DNA of 64,000 bases from CAVVSD01 sp963750895 (GTDB lineage Bacteria > Actinomycetota > Thermoleophilia > Solirubrobacterales > Solirubrobacteraceae), in the NCBI GenBank assembly GCA_963750895.1, contig CAVVSD010000003.1:372001-436000 (forward strand), in the 5' to 3' direction. A program made the translations under genes and the position numbers. Under the pieces are notes generated by a model. That model searched no databases. It saw nothing but the letters and a program-made list of their open reading frames with translations, and had not been told where the DNA came from. Shown piece after piece: positions 32,923 to 40,414 of this stretch. Every line of letters starts with the position of its first letter. Position 1 is the stretch's first letter.

Positions 32923-35904
32923 GTGCACCTGTTCGTCGGCGAGGTCCGCAGTTCGCTCCGGGGCGAGATCGCCGTCCCAAGCTCCAAGTACCACGCGCAT
33001 CGCGCGCTCATGCTCGCGTCGCTCGCCCCTGGGGAGACCCGGATCATCGGCGCATCCGGGGCCCGCCACGTCCGCTCGACGATCGAGGTCCTGCGCGGCC
33101 TCGGCACCCGGATCGAGCAGGACGAGACCGGCTTCGTCGTCCAGGGCGGCCCGTACAGCCCGCGCCGCACCTCGGTGTCCGTCGGCAGCTCGGGCACCAC
33201 CCTCTACTTCATGATCGGCCTCGCGGCGCTCGCGGACGCGCCGGTGACGCTGACGGGCCAGAAGTACTTCCAGCGCCGGCCGGTCGGTCCGCTGCTCGGC
33301 GCGCTCGCGCAGCTCGGCGTGCGCCTGGAGTCCCAGGACGCCCGGCCACCGATCACCGTCCAGCCGTCGCGACCGACGGGCGGGCACGTCCGGATCTCCG
33401 GGACGCTGTCGCAGTGGATCTCCGGCCTGCTCCTGCTGGCGCCGTTCGCCACGCGGCCGACCGTCGTCGAGGTCGACGGCGTCCTCAACGAGCAGCCCTA
33501 CGTCGAGCTGACCGTGCGCATGATGCGCGACTTCGGGCTCGAGGTCGGGGTCTCCGACGACTGGCGCCGGTTCGAGATCGAGCCCGGCCAGGAGGCGACG
33601 CCGACGGAGATCGTCCTGCCGCCGGACATCGGCTCGGCGGCGTTCGGCCTCGCCGCCAGCGCGCTGCACCCGTCCGACGTCCTCTTCCGGGGGATGCGCA
33701 CGACGCTCGGCACGGAGATCGACCACCCCGAGGCGCACGTCCTGGACGTGCTCACGGAGATGGGCCTGCCGATGGAGCTCGACGCGGAGGCAGGCGGGGT
33801 GCGGGTGCGGCACGACGGCATCGAGCTGCGCGGCGCGCGCGTCGACTGCCGGCCGATGCCCGACATGCTGCCGATCCTCGCGACGCTCGGGTCCTTCGCG
33901 ACCGGCCGGACCGTGTTCGAGAACGTCGAGCACGTCCGCCTGAAGGAGTCCGACCGCGTCGTCTCCATGTTGCAGCTCAACCGGATGGGCGGTGAGGTCG
34001 AGCTCGTCGACGACACGCTCGTCATCGACGGGGTGCGGCGCATGACCGGCGCCGCGCTGTCGAGCTACAACGACCACCGCGTCGAGATGGCGCTCGCGAT
34101 CGCGGCGTCGCGCGCGGAGGGCCCGAGCAGCCTCACGTACCCCAACGCGCACCGGATCTCCTATCCCGCGTTCGTCGACGACATGACGGCGATCGGGATC
34201 CCGATGGAGGTCGCGGAGCGCAGCGAGCGCCGCCCCGCCGGCGACGAGCTGCAGATCGAGTCGGTCGCGATCGACCAGGCGGCCGAGATCCCGATCCCCG
34301 AGTGGGTGCGCCGCTGGGCTCGCGAGCGCCCGACGGAGACGGCGATCGTCGACGTCCGCGCCGACGGGACGCGCGCGTGGAGCTGGAGCGCGCTGGACGA
34401 GGCCGCCGACCGCACGGCGGCGCTGCTGCTGCGCCTCGGCGTGAAGCCGGGCGAGGCGGTCGCCTACCAGCTGCCGAACTGGGGCGAGTTCGTCGTGCTG
34501 ACGATCGCGACGCTGCGCATCGGCGCCGTGTGCTGCCCGCTCATGCCGATCTTCGGGCGCCGCGAGGTGTCCCACGCGCTGCGCCGCTCGAAGGCGCGCG
34601 TGTTCGTCGTGCCCGAGCGCTTCCGCGGGCGCGACCACCTGTCCGAGACCCAGACGCTGCTGGCCGACGAGGAAGGCCTCGCCGTCGAGCACGTGCTCGT
34701 GGCCGGCGCCGGTGAGCACGTCGAGCTGCTGTCGCGCACCGGCATGCAGTGGCACGACCTCGCGACGGCGACCGAGCAGGAGAAGGCCGACCCCGAGGCG
34801 ATCGCCGCCCGCGCGCCGAAGCCCGACGCGATCGCCCAGCTGCTGTTCACGTCGGGGACGACCGGCGAGCCCAAGGGCGTCCTGCACCGCTTCGACGCGC
34901 TCACCCGCGCGGCGGCGATGGAGATCGAGCACCTGCGGCTCGGGCGCGACGACGTCCTGTTCATCCCCTCGCCGCTCGCCCACCAGACCGGGTTCCTCTA
35001 CGGGATGTGGGAGGCGTTCGTGCTCGGTGCGACGCAGCTCCTGCAGGACGTGTGGGAGCCGGTGCGCGCCGCGCGGGCGCTGCGCGCGTGGGGTGGCTCC
35101 TTCGTGCAGGCCGCGACGCCGTTCCTCACCGACCTCGTCCGCGTGGTGGAGGAGGGCGAGCCGCGGCCGAGCGCGCTGCGCATCTTCGTCGTCACCGGCG
35201 CCGCGGTGCCGCGCGCGCTGGCCGAGCACGCGACGTCGGTCCTCGACACGGCGGTCCTCGGGGCCTGGGGCTCGACCGAGTCCTGCCTCGGCACGCTCGC
35301 GGCGCCCAGCGACGAGCCCGCGAAGCGCTGGGGCACCGACGGGCGGGCGCTCGCCGGGACCCAGATCCGCATCACCGACGACGAGGGCACCGTGCTCCCC
35401 GCGGGCGAGGAGGGCAACTTCGAGGTCTTCAGCCGCTGCCTGTTCGAGGGCTACCTCGAGCGCCCGGACCTGACGGCCGCCGCGCTCACCCCCGACGGCT
35501 GGTACCGCTCGGGCGACCTCGCGACGATCGACAGCGACGGCTTCCTGCAGATCCGCGGGCGGATCACGGACGTGGTCAACCGCGGTGGCGAGAAGGTGCC
35601 CGTCGCCGAGATCGAGCAGCTGCTGCACCGCCACCCGGGCGTCGAGGACGTCGCCATCGTGGCGATGCCCGACCCGCGCCTGGGCGAGCGCGCCTGCGCG
35701 TTCGTGGTGGGCACCGACGTGCCGGACCTCGCGGCGGTGCGCGAGTACCTCAACGAGCTCGGGGTCGCGCGCCAGTACTGGCCGGAGCGGATCGAGACGA
35801 TCGACGTGCTCCCCCGCAACGCCAGCGGCAAGATCCAGAAGTTCCTCCTGCGCGAGCTCGCCGCCGGGCTGACGTCGTCCACCGAGAAGGAGCCTGTCCG
35901 ATGA
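32923..35904 (+). CDS. EPSP-synthase-like / acyl-CoA ligase fusion (AnsJK/PlmJK-type)
   Basis: A 993-residue bifunctional protein (GTG start). Residues ~1-425 are an EPSP-synthase fold. Shikimate-binding positions are retained (Lys22, Arg27, Ser163-Gln164, Asp314, Lys341-Glu342, and Arg386 in YNDHR). Positions equivalent to E. coli Ser23, Arg100 and Lys411 are Tyr23, Tyr95 and Ile412, so the phosphoenolpyruvate site looks altered. Residues ~435-985 are an AMP-forming acyl-CoA ligase: FTSGTTGEPKG from 642, YRSGDLATIDSDGF, and the catalytic Lys970 in ASGKIQK. In known cyclohexanecarboxyl-CoA pathways these activities begin conversion of shikimate: elimination, then CoA activation. Its stop overlaps the next start (ATGA). 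It is unlikely to be the housekeeping aroA. Confidence 0.88.
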   Translation: MHLFVGEVRSSLRGEIAVPSSKYHAHRALMLASLAPGETRIIGASGARHVRSTIEVLRGLGTRIEQDETGFVVQGGPYSPRRTSVSVGSSGTTLYFMIGLAALADAPVTLTGQKYFQRRPVGPLLGALAQLGVRLESQDARPPITVQPSRPTGGHVRISGTLSQWISGLLLLAPFATRPTVVEVDGVLNEQPYVELTVRMMRDFGLEVGVSDDWRRFEIEPGQEATPTEIVLPPDIGSAAFGLAASALHPSDVLFRGMRTTLGTEIDHPEAHVLDVLTEMGLPMELDAEAGGVRVRHDGIELRGARVDCRPMPDMLPILATLGSFATGRTVFENVEHVRLKESDRVVSMLQLNRMGGEVELVDDTLVIDGVRRMTGAALSSYNDHRVEMALAIAASRAEGPSSLTYPNAHRISYPAFVDDMTAIGIPMEVAERSERRPAGDELQIESVAIDQAAEIPIPEWVRRWARERPTETAIVDVRADGTRAWSWSALDEAADRTAALLLRLGVKPGEAVAYQLPNWGEFVVLTIATLRIGAVCCPLMPIFGRREVSHALRRSKARVFVVPERFRGRDHLSETQTLLADEEGLAVEHVLVAGAGEHVELLSRTGMQWHDLATATEQEKADPEAIAARAPKPDAIAQLLFTSGTTGEPKGVLHRFDALTRAAAMEIEHLRLGRDDVLFIPSPLAHQTGFLYGMWEAFVLGATQLLQDVWEPVRAARALRAWGGSFVQAATPFLTDLVRVVEEGEPRPSALRIFVVTGAAVPRALAEHATSVLDTAVLGAWGSTESCLGTLAAPSDEPAKRWGTDGRALAGTQIRITDDEGTVLPAGEEGNFEVFSRCLFEGYLERPDLTAAALTPDGWYRSGDLATIDSDGFLQIRGRITDVVNRGGEKVPVAEIEQLLHRHPGVEDVAIVAMPDPRLGERACAFVVGTDVPDLAAVREYLNELGVARQYWPERIETIDVLPRNASGKIQKFLLRELAAGLTSSTEKEPVR

Positions 35905-37073
35905 CCCAGCCCGCCGCCGTCTCAGGACGGGTGGACGAAGAGGCGTTCGTCTCGCTGAAGGACGAGATCGCGGCGTACGTCGCCAACGAGGGCGAGGCGT
36001 GGACGCGGCGCATCGAGGAGGAGCGCGCGGTGCCGCCGGGGCTGCGCGACGAGCTGCAGGCCCGCGGCTATCTCTCGATCGCCGCGCCGGAGGAGTACGG
36101 CGGGCGCGGGATCCCGTTCTCGCGCTGGCTCGAGCTCCTGGAGCTCTTCTCCATGTCGCACGCGTCGCTGCGCATGATCGTCCACGTCGCCAACGGCGTC
36201 TGGCGCGCCGTCGACCAGTTCGCGACGCCCGAGCAGCGCGAGCGCTTCGTGCTCCCGGCGGTCAACGGCGACGGCGTCGTGGCCTTCACGCTGACCGAGC
36301 CGACCGCCGGCACGGGCGCCGACCTCCGCTGCTCCGTGCGCCGCGAGGGCGACACCTACGTCCTCAGCGGCGAGAAGCACCTCATCACCTTCGGCCTCAC
36401 GTGCGACCGCTGGCTGCTCTTCGCGCGCATGGAGGGCACGACGGGCAGCGACGGCACCGTCGCGCTCATGGTCGACCGCGACAGCCCGAACGTGCAGGCG
36501 GTGGACATGGGCGAGTCGCTCGGCGTCCGGGGCACCGACCACGCGCACCTCGTCTTCGACGGCACGCCGGTCCCGGTCGAGAACCGCCTCGGCGAGGAGG
36601 GGCGCGGCCTCGAGGTCGCCTTCGGCGGCTTCCTGACGCCGAGCCGCATCGCGGTGGGGATGACCTGCGTCGGGCTGGCGCGCAAGGCGCAGGAGCTCGC
36701 CATCGAGCACGCCCGCGAGCGCGTGACGTTCGGCAAGCCGCTGGCCGCGCGGCAGGCGATCGCCTTCTCGCTGGCCGAGAACGCCGCCGACATCGAGGCC
36801 GCCCGTCAGCTCGTCCTCCACGGCGCGCGCGAGTGGGAGGCGGGCTCGCCCGACTCCGCCGTGCTGTCCTCGATGGCGAAGCTGACCGCGGTCGACATGC
36901 TCACGCGCGTCACCGACAAGGCGCTGCAGGTCCACGGCGGCGTCGGCTTCTGGGCGTCGAGCCCGATCGAGCGCGTCTACCGCGACGCGCGCGCCCAGCG
37001 CTTCGAGGAGGGCACGAACGAGATCCAGAAGACGATCATCGCGCGCGCCATCCTCGCCGGGCAGGGCCGATGA
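35901..37073 (+). CDS. Acyl-CoA dehydrogenase (AnsL/PlmL-type)
   Basis: A 390-residue acyl-CoA dehydrogenase. The N-terminal helical domain has APEEYGGRGIPFSRW, the middle domain FTLTEPTAGTGAD and GEKHLITFG, and the C-terminal domain RVTFGKPLAARQAIAF and LQVHGGVGFW. The catalytic base is Glu370 in FEEGTNEIQK, at the usual position of the medium-chain family. FAD is the cofactor and an electron-transfer flavoprotein the usual acceptor. In cyclohexanecarboxyl-CoA pathways the equivalent enzyme acts on ring-bearing dienoyl- or enoyl-CoA intermediates. It overlaps both neighbouring genes by 4 bases. Confidence 0.9.
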   Translation: MTQPAAVSGRVDEEAFVSLKDEIAAYVANEGEAWTRRIEEERAVPPGLRDELQARGYLSIAAPEEYGGRGIPFSRWLELLELFSMSHASLRMIVHVANGVWRAVDQFATPEQRERFVLPAVNGDGVVAFTLTEPTAGTGADLRCSVRREGDTYVLSGEKHLITFGLTCDRWLLFARMEGTTGSDGTVALMVDRDSPNVQAVDMGESLGVRGTDHAHLVFDGTPVPVENRLGEEGRGLEVAFGGFLTPSRIAVGMTCVGLARKAQELAIEHARERVTFGKPLAARQAIAFSLAENAADIEAARQLVLHGAREWEAGSPDSAVLSSMAKLTAVDMLTRVTDKALQVHGGVGFWASSPIERVYRDARAQRFEEGTNEIQKTIIARAILAGQGR

Positions 37074-37891
37074 CTGGTTTCGCGGCCGGGAAGGTCGCCG
37101 TCATCACCGGCAGCTCGCGCGGCATCGGCCGCGCGCTGGCCGTCCGGCTCGCGGGCGAGGGCGCCTCCGTCGTCATCAACTTCAAGCGCAACGCCGACCT
37201 CGCCGAGGAGGCCGTCGCCGCGGTGCAGGAGGCCGGCGGCAAGGCGATCGCGGTGCAGGCCGACATGGAGGACCCGGCGGAGATCGAGCGCCTCTTCGCC
37301 GAGGCGCGCGAGGCGTACGGGAAGGTCGACTACTTCGTCGCCAACGCTGCGGCCGCCGCGTTCAAGCCGATCGAGCAGCTCAAGGTCCACCACCTCGACC
37401 GCACGTACGCGATGAACGTCCGCGCCTTCGTCCTCGGCGCGCAGCAGGCCGTGTCGCTCATGGGCGACGGCGGCCGGATCGTCGTCCTCTCGAGCTACGG
37501 CAGCATCCGGGCGTACCCGACCTACGCGGCGCTGGGCGCGGCGAAGGCGGCGCTCGAGGCGTACGTCCGCTACATGGCCGTGGAGTTCGGGCCGCGCGGC
37601 ATCAACGTCAACGCCGTCAACGGCGGCATCATCGAGTCGGACTCGTCGGACTACTTCTACGGCGTCGAGGGGATGCCGCCGCTCGACACCGTGCTGCCCA
37701 AGATCCCCAAGCGCCGGATGGGCACGGTGCAGGAGGTCGCGGACTGCATCTGGTTCCTGCTGCACCCGGCCTCGGAGTACGTCACCGGCCAGACCCTGAT
37801 CGTGGACGGCGGGCTGAGCATCGTCGCGCCCCCGTTCCACGACGACGCGACGGGTCCGCTCGTCCTGCCCGGCACGACCGGGGATGCCTGA
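37070..37891 (+). CDS. FabL/ChcA-type enoyl-CoA reductase (SDR)
   Basis: A 273-residue SDR with the cofactor loop ITGSSRGIGRALA (~12-24), an NADPH-type basic residue after strand 2 (NFKRNAD) and VANAAAAA in place of NAG. The active-site helix reads YAALGAAK: Tyr152 is followed by Lys159, a Tyr-x6-Lys spacing. Classical SDRs have Tyr-x3-Lys; the longer spacing marks enoyl reductases such as FabL and ChcA. ChcA reduces 1-cyclohexenylcarbonyl-CoA to cyclohexanecarboxyl-CoA and several earlier ring double bonds. It overlaps the acyl-CoA dehydrogenase gene by 4 bases and the next gene by 8. Confidence 0.87.
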   Translation: MTGFAAGKVAVITGSSRGIGRALAVRLAGEGASVVINFKRNADLAEEAVAAVQEAGGKAIAVQADMEDPAEIERLFAEAREAYGKVDYFVANAAAAAFKPIEQLKVHHLDRTYAMNVRAFVLGAQQAVSLMGDGGRIVVLSSYGSIRAYPTYAALGAAKAALEAYVRYMAVEFGPRGINVNAVNGGIIESDSSDYFYGVEGMPPLDTVLPKIPKRRMGTVQEVADCIWFLLHPASEYVTGQTLIVDGGLSIVAPPFHDDATGPLVLPGTTGDA

Positions 37892-39806
37892 CCCGGCCGC
37901 GGAGTCGCGCTACCCCCACGCGCTGCGGCCCGGTGCGATCGGCGCGCTGGCACTGCCGCACCGGATCGTCATGGGGTCGATGCACCTCGGGTCGGAATCC
38001 GACCCGACCGGTGACGCGCTCGCAGCGTTCTACGCCGAGCGCGCGCGGGGCGGCGCCGGCCTGATCGTCACGGGCGGCGCGGCGGTCTCGCGGGAGGGCG
38101 CAGGCGGGCGCAGCTACGCGTTCGTCGACGAGGAGCAGGGCCGGGAGGTCCTGGGTGCCGCGCCGCCGGCGGTGCACGAGGCGGGCGGGCTGATCGCCCT
38201 GCAGCTGTTCCACGCGGGGCGCTACGCGTTCGAGGAGTCCTTCGGCCTGCAGCCGGTCGCGCCGTCGCCCGTCGCCAGCCGGTTCAACCGCGAGACGCCG
38301 CGTGCGCTGGACGACGAGGGGATCGTCGGCGTGATCGACGCGTTCGCCGACGGGGCGCGCCACGCGCAGGCGCTCGGCTACGACGCCGTCGAGGTCATGG
38401 GGTCGGAGGGGTATCTCGTCGACCAGTTCCTGTCACCGCTGACGAACCTGCGCGACGACGACTGGGGCGGGGACGCCGAACGGCGCCGGCGCTTCGGCGT
38501 GCACCTCGCCCGGTCGGTGCGCGCTGCGGTCGGCCCCGCGTTCCCGGTGATCTTCCGCATGACGGGCGACGACCTCATGCCCGGATCGACGACGCTCGAC
38601 GAGGTGCTCGCGTTCGCGGCCGCGCTCGCGGAGCACGTGGATGCGCTGAACATCGGCGTGGGGTGGCACGAGTCACCGCTGCCGACGGTGCAGGGGGCGG
38701 TGCCGGAGGGCGCGTTCTTCCCCCGGGCGCAGGCGATCAAGGCGGCGGTCGGCGAGCTGCCCGTCATCGCGGGCAACCGCGTCGCGAGCATGGACACCGC
38801 GGAGCGGCTGCTGCGCGACACCGACGTCGACCTCGTCTCGATGGCGCGGCCGTTCCTCGCCGACGCCGAGCTCGTCGCCCGGGCTCGCGACGGTCGCCCC
38901 GTGAACCCGTGCATCGCCTGCAACCAGGCCTGCATCGACCGGTCGATCTACGACCTGCGCGTGTCCTGCATGGTCAACCCGCGCGCCGGGCACGAGACCG
39001 AGCCCGTGCCCGCGGGCTCGTCGCGGCGGATCGCGGTCATCGGCGGCGGTCCGGCCGGCATGGAGGCCGCGCGGGCGCTCGCGAGCCTCGGCGCCGATGT
39101 CGTCCTCTTCGAGGCCGACGACGAGCTGGGCGGCCAGTTCCGCCTGGCGCGGCTCGTGCCCGGCAAGGAGATGTTCGACGGCACGATCGCCTACTTCACG
39201 GCCGAGCTGGAACGGCTCGGCGTCGACGTGCGCCTCGGGCGACGGCTCGGCGACGACGACGCGGACGAGCTCGCGGGCTTCGACGGCGCCGTCCTCGCGA
39301 CGGGCGTCCGGCCGCGGGAGGTCGACGTGCCCGGCCGCGACCTGCCGCACGTCGTGCCCTACGCGCGGGCGCTCGCCGACGGCGTGCCGGGCGACGCCGT
39401 GGCGATCATCGGCGCGGGCGGCATCGGCGTCGACGTCGCGCACCGCCTGGCCCACGAGGGCGGTCCGGCGATCACGCTCATGCGGCGCGGCGGCCGCATC
39501 GGCGAGGGGATCGGGCGCTCGACCCGGTGGGTCGCGCTCGACGCCCTGCGCCGCGCCGGCGTGCGGACCCTGACCGGTGTCGAGTACGTGGCGATCGAGC
39601 GGGGCGGTCTTCGGATCGGCGAGGAGACCATCCCCGCCGACACCGTCGTGATCGCCGCCGGCCAGGAGCGCGAGGACGCCCTCGCGGGCCTGCTCACGCG
39701 GCTCGGCCTGGAGCACGTCGTCGTCGGGGGCGCGCGTCACGCCGGCGAGCTGGATGCGGTGCGTGCGTTCTCCGAGGGGCGTGAGGCGGCGCTGGCGCTG
39801 GCTTAG
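37884..39806 (+). CDS. NADH:flavin oxidoreductase / 2,4-dienoyl-CoA reductase-type (AnsM/PlmM-like)
   Basis: A 640-residue FadH-like protein. An old-yellow-enzyme FMN barrel fills ~10-345 (RIVMGSMHLGSES, LIALQLFHAGRYA, DAVEVMGSEGYLVDQFLSPLTNLRDDDWGG). A 4Fe-4S cluster is expected at NPCIACNQACIDRS with a later Cys (~338-360). The FAD/NAD half starts at IAVIGGGPAGMEAAR (~377) and contains VAIIGAGGIGVDVA. Electrons pass NADPH to FAD to Fe-S to FMN to the enone. In this operon it is the second double-bond reductase. Its TAG stop overlaps the convergent flavin reductase stop (TTAG). Confidence 0.9.
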   Translation: MPDPAAESRYPHALRPGAIGALALPHRIVMGSMHLGSESDPTGDALAAFYAERARGGAGLIVTGGAAVSREGAGGRSYAFVDEEQGREVLGAAPPAVHEAGGLIALQLFHAGRYAFEESFGLQPVAPSPVASRFNRETPRALDDEGIVGVIDAFADGARHAQALGYDAVEVMGSEGYLVDQFLSPLTNLRDDDWGGDAERRRRFGVHLARSVRAAVGPAFPVIFRMTGDDLMPGSTTLDEVLAFAAALAEHVDALNIGVGWHESPLPTVQGAVPEGAFFPRAQAIKAAVGELPVIAGNRVASMDTAERLLRDTDVDLVSMARPFLADAELVARARDGRPVNPCIACNQACIDRSIYDLRVSCMVNPRAGHETEPVPAGSSRRIAVIGGGPAGMEAARALASLGADVVLFEADDELGGQFRLARLVPGKEMFDGTIAYFTAELERLGVDVRLGRRLGDDDADELAGFDGAVLATGVRPREVDVPGRDLPHVVPYARALADGVPGDAVAIIGAGGIGVDVAHRLAHEGGPAITLMRRGGRIGEGIGRSTRWVALDALRRAGVRTLTGVEYVAIERGGLRIGEETIPADTVVIAAGQEREDALAGLLTRLGLEHVVVGGARHAGELDAVRAFSEGREAALALA

Positions 39807-40276
39807 GCCGCCATCTCGAAGCGCCCGAAGGACCCGCGGAAGTACGCGAGGGGGCTCCCCACGCCGACCGCGACGCCGTCGACCTCGGCGAGCAGCACGG
39901 TGTGGGTCGCCGCGTCCACGGGATCGACGACCGTGCACTGCAGGTGCGCGAGCGCGTCGGTGAGCAGCGGAACGCCGTCGAGCCCCTCCGCGACGGCGAC
40001 GCCGGCGAACTTGTCGGGCGCCCGGGTCGCGAACTGCATCGCGAGCGCGGCCTGGTCCTCGGCGAGGACGTTGACGGCGAAGCGCCGCGTGGCGACCACG
40101 GCGTCGCGGGTGGCGAGGCTGCGGTTCAGGCAGACGAGGAGCATCGGCGGATCGAGCGAGAGCGAGCTCACGGCGCTGGCGGTCACGCCGTAGCGGCGGC
40201 CCTCGTGCAACGTCGTGATCACGGCGACGCCGGTGGTGAAGTGCCCTGCCGCTTCTCGGTATGCATCGGTTCCCAT
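39803..40276 (-). CDS. Flavin reductase (HpaC-like), component of a two-component monooxygenase
   Basis: A 157-residue flavin reductase from the ATG at 40276. It has the split-barrel motifs FTTGVAVITTLHEGRRYGVTAS-like (GVTASAVSSLSLDPPMLLVCLN), FAVNVLAEDQ, a conserved aromatic/charged stretch, and GSFGRFE near the C-terminus. It uses NAD(P)H to make free reduced flavin for an oxygenase partner. The partner is probably the HpaB-like protein at 43,565, on the other side of the SARP-type regulator; a related ~60-bp element precedes both genes. A longer start at 40312 overlaps that element and is less likely. Confidence 0.85.
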   Translation of the reverse strand: MGTDAYREAAGHFTTGVAVITTLHEGRRYGVTASAVSSLSLDPPMLLVCLNRSLATRDAVVATRRFAVNVLAEDQAALAMQFATRAPDKFAGVAVAEGLDGVPLLTDALAHLQCTVVDPVDAATHTVLLAEVDGVAVGVGSPLAYFRGSFGRFEMAA

Positions 40277-40311
40277 CACGCCGCGGATGGTGCCGGGGCC
40301 GCCGTGAACCA

Positions 40312-40370
40312 CCCCGAAACGGGCGACGGCCGCTGCGCGGCCTTACGCTGGGCGAGCAAGCTCGCCCGGC
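40312..40370 (-). repeat. Left copy of an inverted, SARP-like regulatory repeat
   Basis: Read on the minus strand this element begins GCCGGGCGAGCTTGCTCGCC, continues AGCGTAAGGCC and GCGCAGCGGCC as two 11-base units, then CGTCGCC and CGTTTCGGGG. It ends 36 bases before the flavin reductase start. The copy at 43431-43512 is the same sequence in opposite orientation with one extra 11-base unit. The first 20 bases are identical in both copies and contain a GGCGAGC/GCTCGCC hairpin. Confidence 0.7.
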
Positions 40371-40414
40371 CTAGCCGGTGTGGAACGATGCGCGCCCCAG
40401 GAGGAGGAGCGCCG

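Noticed and set aside
32923..34200. Housekeeping aroA
   Set aside because: The domain is fused to an acyl-CoA ligase, sits in an acyl-CoA operon and lacks several PEP-contacting residues, so a specialised role is more likely.
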